DNA of 64,000 nucleotides, from assembly GCF_024721995.1 (NCBI RefSeq), contig NZ_JANQBC010000001.1:186001-250000 (forward strand), written 5' to 3'. Within the stretch, counting starts at the first letter, position 1. Every line of letters starts with the position of its first letter. The translations under genes were made by a program, and so were the position numbers. Under the pieces are notes generated by a model, which was not told where the DNA came from, searched no databases, and saw only the letters and a program-made list of their open reading frames with translations. This document shows positions 1-8,310 of the stretch, in pieces. The DNA is from Paenibacillus radicibacter. Lineage in GTDB: Bacteria; Bacillota; Bacilli; Paenibacillales; NBRC-103111.

Positions 1-725
1 CGTTCATCTCCAAGGAAGCTACGTGTCATCTGAATTTTACCAGCGCGAATACCATCTTCAATATCATGCGTGGAATATGCGATGTCATCACATAAATCCA
101 TAAGCTGCGCTTCTAATGTCGCGCAATCTGTAGGCATTTCCCACGCATCACGCAAGTAGTTAATACCTTCCCATTCCGCTGTGTAAAGACCTTTCAATCT
201 GCCAGGTGGATCTAATAAATACGGATATTTATTAATCGATAACAACACAGAAGCGGTTAGATCAAGACCGCTGTCGCTGCCTGCTCTTTTTTCTAGAAAC
301 ATTAAGATTCGGAAATTCTGCGCGTTACCTTCATAAGATTGTCCATACTGTTTGGTTAGAAGATCGTTCAGCACTTCTTCCCCTTTATGTCCAAACGGTG
401 GATGCCCCAGATCGTGTGCAAGTGCTGCAATTTCAACCACTTCTGGTTGAATCATAAGTCCAGGATGCTCTCTCTTATCTAAGAATGCATAATTCTTGTT
501 TAGCTTACGTGCAACTTCCCTTGCAATTTGCGAGACTTCTAACGAATGTGTCAACCTCGTACGGTAATAATCACCTGTTCCTGCACCGAACACTTGTGAC
601 TTACCTTGCAGCCGTCTGAACGATGGCGATTGGATAAGCCGCGCGTAATCTTTCTCAAATTCATCTCTATCTTCACTCGAATACATGTTGCCTGTATCAA
701 ATAATCGTAGTTTACGTATATTCAC
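1..725 (-). CDS. dGTP triphosphohydrolase-like HD-domain protein (C-terminus cut by window edge)
   Basis: This reads as the N-terminal about 240 residues of a deoxyguanosinetriphosphate triphosphohydrolase-like protein, a family that removes triphosphate from dNTPs. The HD metal site is visible: T-H near residue 62, the H-D pair in ALAHDLGH near residues 106-107, and later histidines in HPPFGH. The opening residues, with the MYSSEDRDEFEKDYARLIQS pattern, are characteristic of the Bacillus YwfO group. The frame opens with an ATG at 731, but the GAGGG ribosome binding site touches that codon directly. The GTG at 725 has six-base spacing and is the better start. A TATAAT-like -10 lies at 770-775. 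The C-terminal part lies outside the window. Its role in dNTP balance would fit the nearby nrd operon, though the two are not linked. Confidence 0.88.
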   Translation of the reverse strand, partial: MNIRKLRLFDTGNMYSSEDRDEFEKDYARLIQSPSFRRLQGKSQVFGAGTGDYYRTRLTHSLEVSQIAREVARKLNKNYAFLDKREHPGLMIQPEVVEIAALAHDLGHPPFGHKGEEVLNDLLTKQYGQSYEGNAQNFRILMFLEKRAGSDSGLDLTASVLLSINKYPYLLDPPGRLKGLYTAEWEGINYLRDAWEMPTDCATLEAQLMDLCDDIAYSTHDIEDGIRAGKIQMTRSFLGDE

Positions 726-857
726 ATTCATCCCTCATTTATTTATGTAATCGCTAGCCTTAATCTAATATTATACCATAGGATCGGGATGCACGTACGA
801 ACACATCCAACCACCTTGAATATATTAACATGAAGTTTAAGGGACGGAGGTGGCCGC

Positions 858-1796
858 ATGCGTGCAGCATCTCATAAGAAACAAAGCTATCCATTGGTAA
901 GTATCCTTATCACAACGTACAATCGTCCTCATTATTTTGTACTTGCCTTAGAAAGTGCTTTAGAGCAGACCTACCCTAACATTGAAATCATTGTGTGTGA
1001 CGATAGCACCAACAACGAAACCTTCAATAGTATTCAACCGTATCTCCGCAAACATCCAGACATTCAATATGTCAAAAACCCAAGGAATCTCGGACAGTTC
1101 CACAATGATATACAAGCACTCAGTCTTGCCAAAGGCGATTTTGTCAACTTCCTCTGTGACGATGACCTTTATCATACGGAAAAAATTGCGAAGATGATGA
1201 AGTACTTCCTAGATGATCCGAATGGAGAGCTCGCACTTGTCACGTCACATCGCAAAATTATTAATGCACTAGGACATGAAATTCCAACGGAATGGAAAAT
1301 ATGGCACAAGCAGTTTGAAGAGGACACTCGCATCAATGGCAAACAGTATGGCAACCGGATCTTATGCTACGGGAATTCGATCGGAGAACCGACAACCGTA
1401 CTTTTTCGCAAAGCCTACTTAAAGGAACCCTTCGGTACGTATGGTGGTAGACGCTTTCAATGTACCATCGACATGGCAACTTGGCTCAATTTGCTTGCTG
1501 AGGGTGATATCGTATATATGACAGAATCACTCAGCTCCTTCCGTAGTCACAAGGGTCAACAGATGGAGGACAAATCCAAGAAAATGTTCGTCTATGGTGC
1601 AACCGATTTCTGCTACCTTGTCGTAATTGCGCATCAAAAAGGCTTTTTGCAAGATAGCGCTAGTGCTAGAATTGCGTACGACTATGCTAAATATCTTGTC
1701 GTCAATTGCCTCCCTTTTGCACACGGCAAGCCCGAACTTGAACAACACGTGAAAGACTGTGGAGTGCTCATGAAGTATATTAAAGCCATCTCCTAA
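858..1796 (+). CDS. family 2 glycosyltransferase
   Basis: The 312-residue protein has the GT-A nucleotide-sugar fold of family 2. The N-terminus carries the VSILITTYNRP strand, then IIVCDDSTNN and the metal/UDP-binding acidic motif FLCDDDL near residues 98-102. It has no signal peptide or membrane helix, so it should act in the cytoplasm on a surface polysaccharide or glycoprotein. GGAGGTGG lies eight bases before the ATG. A methyltransferase gene follows after 24 bases in the same direction, so the two are probably co-transcribed and may modify the same glycan or glycopeptide. The acceptor and sugar cannot be told from the sequence. Confidence 0.85.
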   Translation: MRAASHKKQSYPLVSILITTYNRPHYFVLALESALEQTYPNIEIIVCDDSTNNETFNSIQPYLRKHPDIQYVKNPRNLGQFHNDIQALSLAKGDFVNFLCDDDLYHTEKIAKMMKYFLDDPNGELALVTSHRKIINALGHEIPTEWKIWHKQFEEDTRINGKQYGNRILCYGNSIGEPTTVLFRKAYLKEPFGTYGGRRFQCTIDMATWLNLLAEGDIVYMTESLSSFRSHKGQQMEDKSKKMFVYGATDFCYLVVIAHQKGFLQDSASARIAYDYAKYLVVNCLPFAHGKPELEQHVKDCGVLMKYIKAIS

Positions 1797-1820
1797 TACC
1801 AGACTGAGGGAGGAATCACA

Positions 1821-2606
1821 TTGAGTAGTATCCTCGATATGTACAATAAAAATTTCCCCACGCATCAGAATGCAGTCGATATTTTCCCAACCGAATGGGT
1901 CAGTAAATTCCCTACACAATTTGGACTTACTGCGGGAGAGAACCCCCTTTTTGATGACGAAAGATTGCACTGGGGAATGGCTGAACTTGGCGGTGTAACT
2001 GGTAAGAAAGTCCTTGAACTCGGCTCATTTGAAGGCGCACATAGTTATATGCTGGAGCAAAGAGGTGCTGGTTCTGTCCTTGCCATTGAGTCCAATACGA
2101 GCTCATACCTCAAGAGCCTTATCACCAAAGAAGTGACGAACCTTCGCAGAGTTCAGATCATGTGTGGCGACTTTATCGAGTACTTACGCAAAACAACTGA
2201 AACATTCGATATTATTATTGCCTCTGGTGTGCTTTATCATATGACCAATCCACTCGAATTGCTTATTCTGATGAAACAGCGCTGCAAGAAGGCTTATATC
2301 TGGACACATTATTATGATGAGGCACATATGCATCTACACGCACCACACGCTTTGAAAAATTATTCGGCAGCTATCCCGATCGCGTATGAGGACTATACAT
2401 TCAACTATTATCGGCATAGTTACAATGAGGCACTCAATATGAACATTTTCCTAGGCGGACATGAGGTATACAGTCATTGGATGAGCCGAATCGATATCTT
2501 ATCCGCGCTATACAAAACTGGGTTCTATAACATTCGTACGAATTTCGAATATCCGAATCGTCCGAACGGCTTGCCTTCGTTTGCTATTGTGGCGGATTGC
2601 TTGTAG
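1821..2606 (+). CDS. class I SAM-dependent methyltransferase
   Basis: The 261-residue protein has the SAM-binding core: motif I KVLELGSFEGAHSYML around residues 57-72, an acidic residue ending the second strand (VLAIESN), GDFIEYL, and FDIIIASGVLYHM around residues 135-147. This is the arrangement of type 11/12 methyltransferases. The start is TTG behind a GGGAGG site. It follows the glycosyltransferase by 24 bases and likely forms an operon with it; O- or N-methylation of a sugar is a reasonable inference but not shown. Its stop codon is followed seven bases later by inverted-repeat element A, which may serve as its terminator. Confidence 0.82.
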   Translation: MSSILDMYNKNFPTHQNAVDIFPTEWVSKFPTQFGLTAGENPLFDDERLHWGMAELGGVTGKKVLELGSFEGAHSYMLEQRGAGSVLAIESNTSSYLKSLITKEVTNLRRVQIMCGDFIEYLRKTTETFDIIIASGVLYHMTNPLELLILMKQRCKKAYIWTHYYDEAHMHLHAPHALKNYSAAIPIAYEDYTFNYYRHSYNEALNMNIFLGGHEVYSHWMSRIDILSALYKTGFYNIRTNFEYPNRPNGLPSFAIVADCL

Positions 2607-2613
2607 AGGGAGT

Positions 2614-2777
2614 GAGTGTGTTCAAAAAGTTGGGTTACTACAGAGAAAAGAGCACTTCCGGTCGCTGTCTCAATCGTGAATTCTGAATTTACTTAATGGT
2701 ATTTTCACGATTTCAAAGGCGAACGCTACGCTCCTCCAATTGCTCTTTTCTCTTTCGTTCACTTTTTGAACACGCTC
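2614..2777. repeat. Inverted-repeat element, copy A (164 bp)
   Basis: The ends are GAGTGTGTTCAAAAAGT at 2614-2630 and its near-perfect reverse complement at 2761-2777 (16 of 17). Inside, AGAGAAAAGAGCA pairs with TGCTCTTTTCTCT, and AATCGTGAA pairs with TTCACGATT, so the whole unit can fold as one long stem. A diverged copy (B) lies at 51090-51279. The element contains no protein gene. It begins seven bases after the methyltransferase stop, between convergent genes. It could be a miniature non-autonomous transposable element or a structured RNA/terminator; see the findings. Confidence 0.85.
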
Positions 2778-2800
2778 GTTTGTTTTATAAATAAAAGACT

Positions 2801-2852
2801 ATAAAAAAAACGCTTCTCCGTTGTTCCATCACAACGAGAGAAGCGTTTTTTA
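2801..2852. terminator. Bidirectional intrinsic terminator
   Basis: The stem AACGCTTCTC...GAGAAGCGTT has an inner GTTGT/ACAAC extension and a short TCCATC loop. A-rich and T-rich runs flank it on both sides. It separates the methyltransferase/repeat unit from the VOC dioxygenase on the other strand and can end transcripts from either side. Confidence 0.85.
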
Positions 2853-2855
2853 CTT

Positions 2856-3725
2856 TTACACGGATAATAAGATCGAGATGCCAGAAGTGTCACGGACGAG
2901 ATAGCCATCTTCACGTTTCGTAACTTCTGCTCCTGCTTCACCTAGACGCGCAATTGTCGCATCTAGCGCCGCTTGATCTGGAATGATGAGGGAGTAGTAG
3001 TCTAAGCCAGTTGCATTGGCTGGAGGTACAGGAAGGCCTACGCCTGCCCACGTATTCATCCCAATATGGTGGTGGTAGCCGCCTGCCGATATGAATAACG
3101 CGCGATTGCCATAGTTCGTAATGAGGTCAAAGCCCATCACATCACAGTAAAATTGCTTCGCTTGCTCAATATCCGCCACTTGTAGATGTATATGACCGAT
3201 TGTGGTGCCGGACGGAAGCCCTGTCCATGGCTTTTGCTCCGCTAGTGCAAGTAACCCTTCCCAATCGATCGGATCGGTTGCCATCGTAATATTGCCCCAT
3301 GAATCACGCTTCCAATCTTCACGTGGACGATCCCAATAGATCTCGATACCATTGTTGTCTGGATCACTCAAGTACAGCGCTTCACTCACAATATGATCTG
3401 CCTGCCCGATCCCTACACGCTTCTCGAGCAGATGTCGAAGTGTAATGCCTAGCGACTCTCTTGTTGGCACTAGGATAGCAAAGTGGAACAATCCTGTCGT
3501 CGGTCTTGGTTCTGGCATCACAATCGCATCTGCAACCTCTTCAAGCACGAGAATTGGATTTACATCACCCTTCGCTGTCAGGTATGCCACATTCCCCACC
3601 TGTTCTTTTACATCCAAACCAATTATCTCTTGATAAAACGCAATTGAACGCGCCATATTACTTACTTTAATTCGTACATATCCGATTAATGTATTTGCAT
3701 GAATTTGATGTTTTGTCATAATCAT
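2856..3725 (-). CDS. VOC-family dioxygenase, CatE-like (catechol-2,3-dioxygenase)
   Basis: About 289 residues with two tandem vicinal-oxygen-chelate modules (roughly residues 10-130 and 165-285). Metal-ligand positions are visible as GLFHFAILV and IGHIHLQVADIEQ followed by a late glutamate region. This matches Bacillus CatE (YfiE), which cleaves catechols or detoxifies quinone-type compounds. The open frame extends upstream to 3767, but AAGGGG lies just before two in-frame ATGs at 3725 and 3719, so one of these is the real start. The gene is alone, with its own promoter carrying an inverted repeat. In B. subtilis the homologue is under quinone-responsive repressors; similar control is inferred here. 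Confidence 0.82.
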   Translation of the reverse strand: MIMTKHQIHANTLIGYVRIKVSNMARSIAFYQEIIGLDVKEQVGNVAYLTAKGDVNPILVLEEVADAIVMPEPRPTTGLFHFAILVPTRESLGITLRHLLEKRVGIGQADHIVSEALYLSDPDNNGIEIYWDRPREDWKRDSWGNITMATDPIDWEGLLALAEQKPWTGLPSGTTIGHIHLQVADIEQAKQFYCDVMGFDLITNYGNRALFISAGGYHHHIGMNTWAGVGLPVPPANATGLDYYSLIIPDQAALDATIARLGEAGAEVTKREDGYLVRDTSGISILLSV

Positions 3726-3765
3726 TATCCCCTTATGTTTAGTAACAGTCCTATTTAATAACATC

Positions 3766-3794
3766 ATTATATCAAATTACTTTTAGTAAGTAAA
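3766..3794 (-). promoter_or_regulatory. Promoter with overlapping operator for the CatE-like gene
   Basis: On the minus strand, TTTACT (3789-3794) and TATAAT (3766-3771) are exactly 17 bases apart. The spacer and -35 region contain the inverted repeat TTACTAAAAGTAA. A protein bound there would cover the promoter, which is the layout of DUF24/HxlR- or MarR-type repression of catechol genes. The repressor is not in this window. Confidence 0.65.
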
Positions 3795-3827
3795 TATACT
3801 TTTTATTTATTGTGTGCAAAAGGATAC

Positions 3828-3860
3828 AAAAAAACCTCCCTATGTTTCCATAAGGAGGTT
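3828..3860 (-). terminator. Intrinsic terminator of nrdF
   Basis: Read on the minus strand, AACCTCC-TTATG-GAAA-CATAG-GGAGGTT is followed by seven T residues, 13 bases past the nrdF stop. It ends the nrdIEF transcript before the divergent CatE promoter region. Confidence 0.88.
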
Positions 3861-3873
3861 CTTCAATATTTAA

Positions 3874-4866
3874 TTAAAACTTCGATGCCGCTACGCGGTC
3901 GTTTAAGAAGTCAAAGTCTTTATCTTGCAAAGGCTCCACTTTACCTTTTTGGTAGCCGCTACCTTTTGTAGAGAAGAAATCATGTGTACTTGTCTCGGTA
4001 CGAATACCGTTCAAGACAACCGGGTTTACTTCTTCTTCTGGATAGTAAGGCTCAAGTCCAAGGTTCATCAGTGCCTTATTCGCATTGTAACGAATGTATT
4101 GCTTCACTTCATGCGTAAGACCGATCGCATCATACAACTTCTCTGTATACTCAAGTTCGTTCTTGTACAGATTCTCTAAGAGCTCATAGACGAATTTCGT
4201 TGCAACCGCTTGGTCATTCGCATTTAGTTGATTGAATTCTTCTTGTGCAAGTAGTCCTACGAATACACCGTGTACGCTCTCGTCACGAATGATTAGCTTG
4301 ATGATCTCGCCGCTCGCCACCATCTTACCTTGACCTGCAAGGAACAATGGGTAGAAGAAGCCGGAATAGAACAAGAAGCTCTCTAGGAATACAGATGCAA
4401 CCATCGCTTTGTACAAGCTAAGCTTATTGCCCGGCTCAATGCTACGATAAATATCATCAATAATGGCAGTCTTGTGCTGCAATTGCTTGTTCTCTTTGAC
4501 CCATTCGAAAGTATCGTTGATCATCTCTGTGCTTGCCACAGTTGTGAAGATCGTACTATAACTCTTCGCGTGGATTTCCTCCATCGCTGCTTGGAAGATC
4601 AAGATTGCTTTCTTCTGCTTTTGTTCCACGAACTGCGCGATAAGTGGCATCCCTACGTTACCCTGCTCCGTATCTAACAAAGTCAGACCGCCAAGAACGC
4701 GCATGTAAGCAAGACGCTCTGCATCATTCATCTTAGCCCAAGACTTTAAGTCCTTGGAGATTGGAATCTCGGTATCTAACCAGAATTGCGATGTGTTTTG
4801 TGTCCACAATAGCTCAATATAATCCGTTTCCGGTGCATTCCAATTGACTGCTTCAAATTTGCTCAT
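3874..4866 (-). CDS. nrdF: Class Ib ribonucleotide reductase, beta subunit
   Basis: This is the 330-residue radical-generating subunit that holds the dimetal-tyrosyl cofactor (Mn or Fe) and activates NrdE. Ligand motifs are in place: LLDTEQG near the start, the E-x-x-H pair in MEEIHAKSYS, and RDESVHG. The frame runs upstream to 4890, but AAGGGGAGCG nine bases before the ATG at 4866 fixes the start at MSKFEA. It sits 13 bases after nrdE in the nrdI-nrdE-nrdF operon and is closed by an intrinsic terminator. No odd features. Confidence 0.96.
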   Translation of the reverse strand: MSKFEAVNWNAPETDYIELLWTQNTSQFWLDTEIPISKDLKSWAKMNDAERLAYMRVLGGLTLLDTEQGNVGMPLIAQFVEQKQKKAILIFQAAMEEIHAKSYSTIFTTVASTEMINDTFEWVKENKQLQHKTAIIDDIYRSIEPGNKLSLYKAMVASVFLESFLFYSGFFYPLFLAGQGKMVASGEIIKLIIRDESVHGVFVGLLAQEEFNQLNANDQAVATKFVYELLENLYKNELEYTEKLYDAIGLTHEVKQYIRYNANKALMNLGLEPYYPEEEVNPVVLNGIRTETSTHDFFSTKGSGYQKGKVEPLQDKDFDFLNDRVAASKF

Positions 4867-4879
4867 CGTCTCGCTCCCC

Positions 4880-6979
4880 TTAAATAACACAACTTACACA
4901 CTCTTCGATTGTTCTCTTCTTCGTACGTGTATAGTAAAGGGTTTTAAGACCCTTCTTCTGTGCATAAATGTAATATTTCGCCAAATCTCTTGTCGTTAAG
5001 TCATCTTTGACATATAGAATCGTGGAGATGGCTTGGTCAATATGAACTTGAACTTCTGCGACAAGATCAATTAAGTTGAACATATCCATGTCGTAAGCTT
5101 CCTTGTAGAAGAAGTAGTTCTCTTCACTTAAGTTAGGCATTGGATAGATCGTCTTGGAATCCCCGTATTCGCGCTCTTCAATCTTCTGTGTAATCGGTGC
5201 AATGGATGCTGTAGAAGACTGCAAGTAAGAAATCGAACCTGTCGGTGCGATTGCTAGACGGTATGCGTGGTATACGCCATGCTCCGCGGCTTGTTCTTTC
5301 AGAAGCTTCCAATCTTCAATCGTCGGAATCTCATGTCCTTCGAACAGGGCTTGTACTTTCTCAGTAACGGGTTTGTAATCTGTTTCGATATAGCGGATAA
5401 AGTAATTGCCGTTGGCATACTCACTCTTCTCGAAGTCTTTGAACGAGACGCCTTTCTCTTTTGCAAGAAACACAGAGCGTTCCAAGGAATAGAAGTTCAG
5501 CATCATAAAGAATGTACGAACGAAGTCTTTCGCTTCTCTGGACTCGTACGCGATCTTGTTGTTAGCCAAGTAACCATGCAAGTTCATCGCACCTAGACCA
5601 ACGGAATGCAGCTCACGGTTCGCCTTCGCAACAGACGGAATAATCGTAATATCCGTACGGTCACTTACTTCTGTTAATGCGTCCATGGAGTAGTGAACCG
5701 TTTCTCTCATACGCTTGTTATTCATCACATTCACGATGTTCAAGGAACCTAAGTTACAAGAAATATCGCGGTTGATAATGTCTTCTTGATCATAATCGTT
5801 GATCGTCGAAACTTCACTTAACTGCGCAATTTCGCTGCACAAGTTGGAGAATTTCACACGGCCGATTTCTTTAAGCGCATGGTATTCATTTGCGTTATCA
5901 ACGAACATAATATACGGGTAGCCAGACTCCATTTGCGTTTGAGCAATTTTCGTAACAAGCTCACGAGCGACAATTTTCTTCTTCCGTACATTCGGGTTAT
6001 TCACAAGCTCATCGTACATCTCTGAGATATCCATATCGTCGAGATGAACACCGTACTCCTTGTACACCGTAAGCGGGTAGAACAAGTACATGTCTTTATC
6101 TTGCTCAACAAGTTCGAAGAATTTATTAGGTGCAACAACACCAAGAGACAACGTCTTGATCCGTGTCTTCTCATCGGCATTGATTTTTTTCGTATCCAAG
6201 AATGGCTCAATATCCGCATGGAAAATGTTCAAGTACACAACACCACTACCATCACGTTGACCCAATTGATTCGCATAAGAGAACGCATCTTCGAATAATT
6301 TCATAACCGGCAATACGCCGCTTGCTTTACCGTCTAGACCTTTAATTTGCTCATCGGATGCGCGAATTTTACTTAAGTTCAAGCTCACGCCGCCACCAAT
6401 TTTGCTCAATTGAAGCGCAGAGTTGATTGCGAAGCCGATCGAATTCATGGAATCGTTAATTTCGAGCAAGAAGCAGCTTACGAGTTCACCGCGACGCTTC
6501 TTCCCTGCATTGAGGAATGTCGGTGTTGCTGGCTGATATTCTTGGGAAATTAAGAGATCTGCATAATGCATCACTTGATTCATATCACCATGTCCTAAGA
6601 ATAGGGATACAACCGCAATACGATCTTCATAACGCTCTAAGAATTTCGTACCATCGTTTGTCATCATCGCGTAGTTGTTATAGAACTTGAACGCGCTCAT
6701 GAATGATGGGAATCTGAATTTCTTGCTATATACAAAGTCATAAACGCTCTTGATCTCTTGAAACTCATAGCGTTCGAATAAATCTTTCTCATAGTATTCG
6801 TGCTCGATCAAGTAGTCCAATTTCTCTTTGAGATTGTGGAAAAAGACTGTGTTTTGATTCACGTAGTCAACAAAATAGCTTCTTGCTGCTTCACGATCTT
6901 TCTCAAATTGGAACTTACCCTCTTTTTGCACCATAATTTCGTTATTAAGCTGAATCCACTTCGGTATTTGCATGGACAA
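4880..6979 (-). CDS. nrdE: Class Ib ribonucleotide reductase, alpha (catalytic) subunit
   Basis: This 699-residue catalytic subunit reduces NDPs to dNDPs. The active-site cysteine of the reducible pair is in ELVSCFLLEIND; the N-x-C-x-E radical centre is in FSNLCSEI; CNLGSLNI follows; and the C-terminal redox tail ends ECVSCVI, as usual for NrdE. A TTG at 6979 lies eight bases after GGGAGGT and is preferred; an ATG two codons later (6973) has 14-base spacing. The start region overlaps the 3' end of nrdI by 35 bases, which suggests translational coupling. Confidence 0.96.
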   Translation of the reverse strand: MSMQIPKWIQLNNEIMVQKEGKFQFEKDREAARSYFVDYVNQNTVFFHNLKEKLDYLIEHEYYEKDLFERYEFQEIKSVYDFVYSKKFRFPSFMSAFKFYNNYAMMTNDGTKFLERYEDRIAVVSLFLGHGDMNQVMHYADLLISQEYQPATPTFLNAGKKRRGELVSCFLLEINDSMNSIGFAINSALQLSKIGGGVSLNLSKIRASDEQIKGLDGKASGVLPVMKLFEDAFSYANQLGQRDGSGVVYLNIFHADIEPFLDTKKINADEKTRIKTLSLGVVAPNKFFELVEQDKDMYLFYPLTVYKEYGVHLDDMDISEMYDELVNNPNVRKKKIVARELVTKIAQTQMESGYPYIMFVDNANEYHALKEIGRVKFSNLCSEIAQLSEVSTINDYDQEDIINRDISCNLGSLNIVNVMNNKRMRETVHYSMDALTEVSDRTDITIIPSVAKANRELHSVGLGAMNLHGYLANNKIAYESREAKDFVRTFFMMLNFYSLERSVFLAKEKGVSFKDFEKSEYANGNYFIRYIETDYKPVTEKVQALFEGHEIPTIEDWKLLKEQAAEHGVYHAYRLAIAPTGSISYLQSSTASIAPITQKIEEREYGDSKTIYPMPNLSEENYFFYKEAYDMDMFNLIDLVAEVQVHIDQAISTILYVKDDLTTRDLAKYYIYAQKKGLKTLYYTRTKKRTIEECVSCVI

Positions 6980-7328
6980 TTTGATTTACCTCCCATTTAA
7001 ATCTTTCTACATCTTTGCTTGTGCCGCTAAGTTCGAACTTCATGAGCAGCGGTACATCGTACTTCGCTGAGATATGATCACCAGCAAGTCCATACCTAGT
7101 TCCCCAGTTCATGTTGCCGCTCGATGCCACACCTCGAAGCCAATGCCCATTGGTATCTAAGAAGTCCATTGTGGACTGCGGAGCTTGTCCAAATCCAGTT
7201 GTATAGGTGACGAGGATGAATGGCTCATCCATATCTAGTTCGGGTGAAACTTGCACAACTGTGGCTGGGTCAAGTTTATTGACGAACCTTTTCACATTAC
7301 CTGTCTTTGAATCGTAGGCAATAAGCAT
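6945..7328 (-). CDS. nrdI: Flavodoxin-like NrdI
   Basis: This 127-residue flavodoxin is the FMN protein that supplies oxidant for assembling the manganese-tyrosyl cofactor of NrdF. The FMN phosphate loop is visible as YDSKTGNVKRF at residues 5-15, and the later TYTTGFGQAP and GNMNWGTRYGLAGD loops contact flavin in the family. AGGAGGT lies six bases before the ATG. It is the first gene of the operon, and the gene order I-E-F is that of Bacillales class Ib clusters. A leader terminator lies 31-57 bases upstream of the start codon. Confidence 0.95.
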   Translation of the reverse strand: MLIAYDSKTGNVKRFVNKLDPATVVQVSPELDMDEPFILVTYTTGFGQAPQSTMDFLDTNGHWLRGVASSGNMNWGTRYGLAGDHISAKYDVPLLMKFELSGTSKDVERFKWEVNQIVHANTEVDSA

Positions 7329-7358
7329 AGGTTACCTCCTGTTTGTCCGTCTTGGCAC

Positions 7359-7385
7359 AAAAAAACTCATCTCCTGTAAGATGAG
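7359..7385 (-). terminator. Leader terminator upstream of nrdI
   Basis: On the minus strand, CTCATCT-TACAGG-AGATGAG is followed by TTTTTTT, about 30 bases before the nrdI start codon and about 60 bases after the predicted promoter. No gene ends here on this strand, so the hairpin would cut transcription inside the nrd leader. A small palindrome (GTCGAATTTCGAC, 7400-7412) precedes it and could be part of an alternative fold. Confidence 0.75.
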
Positions 7386-7445
7386 AAACCTGTATTAAAG
7401 TCGAATTTCGACATCTGCGTCATCTAGATGCTCAATAAATGATAG

Positions 7446-7505
7446 ACTCTATATATAGTGTGTTTTATGTAAATACAATACTATTTATCACACTATATAG
7501 TAGCA
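7446..7505 (-). promoter_or_regulatory. nrdIEF promoter with two NrdR boxes
   Basis: Box 1 (7446-7461, ACTCTATATATAGTGT) fits the NrdR consensus ACACWATATATWGTGT at all but one position. Box 2 starts at 7490 (ACACTATATA, right half degenerate), 44 bases away, close to four helical turns. On the minus strand, TTGTAT (7473-7478) and TATATA (7450-7455) are 17 bases apart, so box 1 covers the -10 element. NrdR is the known ATP/dATP-sensing repressor of nrd operons. The rest of the 355-base gap up to 7683 shows only A/T-rich sequence. Confidence 0.82.
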
Positions 7506-7683
7506 TACGCATTTTCTTTTTAAAAATCAAGTTGTTTATTTGAGCAAATTCTATTGCAAAATGACACCGTTCCTGCTATAGACTAAGTTTGTATTGTAAC
7601 ACAAAAATAGCACAGATGTTTAGTCCTAAAACTTGTATGATAGAATAGAATCATAGAATAGATCAAGTTCAGGTGGAGGGAAA

Positions 7684-8256
7684 ATGATGAAATCTGAGAA
7701 ACAAAAAATGATCGATGGTGAGATGTATATCGCCGCAGATCCAGTCCTTATCGAGGATCGAAACACAGCTAGAAAATTAACTCGGCTTTACAATCAGACG
7801 ACTGAAACCGATGGAGATGAACGCGAAAGACTGCTCAAACAATTATTTGGTTCTACCAGTAAACATTTATATATGGAACCTACTTTTAAATGTGACTATG
7901 GATACAACATCCATGTCGGCGAAAACTTCTATGCGAACTTTGACTGTGTGATCTTGGATGTATGCCCTGTGACCATCGGAAATAACTGTTTCCTTGCACC
8001 AGGTGTTCATATTTATACAGCTACCCATCCACTTGACCCAATAGAGCGCTGCAGCGGCGCTGAGTATGGTAAACCCGTCGTGATCGGTCATAACGTCTGG
8101 TTAGGCGGCAGATCCGTTATTAACCCTGGTGTGACTATTGGGGATAATGTTGTCGTAGCATCAGGTGCGGTTGTAACGAAAGATGTACCGAGCAACGTTG
8201 TCGTTGGCGGCAATCCGGCACGAGTGATTAAAGAAATTCCAGTAACCGTATCCTAA
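7684..8256 (+). CDS. maa: Maltose/galactoside O-acetyltransferase-type protein
   Basis: This 190-residue cytoplasmic acetyltransferase has a left-handed beta-helix. The N-terminal Mac segment (about residues 5-60, [12 protein letters not shown]) is followed by hexapeptide repeats such as [20 protein letters not shown]. The catalytic histidine sits in YTATHPLDP. The family moves acetyl from acetyl-CoA to sugars. GGAGGG is three bases before the first of two ATGs (7684 and 7687); the second has slightly better spacing. It has its own transcription unit, closed by a terminator shared with the convergent gerP operon. Confidence 0.9.
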   Translation: MMKSEKQKMIDGEMYIAADPVLIEDRNTARKLTRLYNQTTETDGDERERLLKQLFGSTSKHLYMEPTFKCDYGYNIHVGENFYANFDCVILDVCPVTIGNNCFLAPGVHIYTATHPLDPIERCSGAEYGKPVVIGHNVWLGGRSVINPGVTIGDNVVVASGAVVTKDVPSNVVVGGNPARVIKEIPVTVS

Positions 8257-8264
8257 ATTTATTG

Positions 8265-8310
8265 TAAAAAACGAAGAAGTCCTTCACTCGTAAGGACTTC
8301 TTTCTTTATT
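8265..8310. terminator. Bidirectional terminator shared by maa and gerP operon
   Basis: AAGAAGTCCTT (8274-8284) pairs perfectly with AAGGACTTCTT (8292-8302) around a seven-base loop, with T-rich tails in both directions (TTTTTT on the minus strand). The last eight or so codons and the stop of gerPE lie within the hairpin region, so the terminator overlaps coding sequence. Confidence 0.88.

Noticed and set aside
7359-7510. Adenosylcobalamin riboswitch before nrdI
   Set aside because: Some nrd operons have one, but the leader here is too short and lacks the B12-box core.
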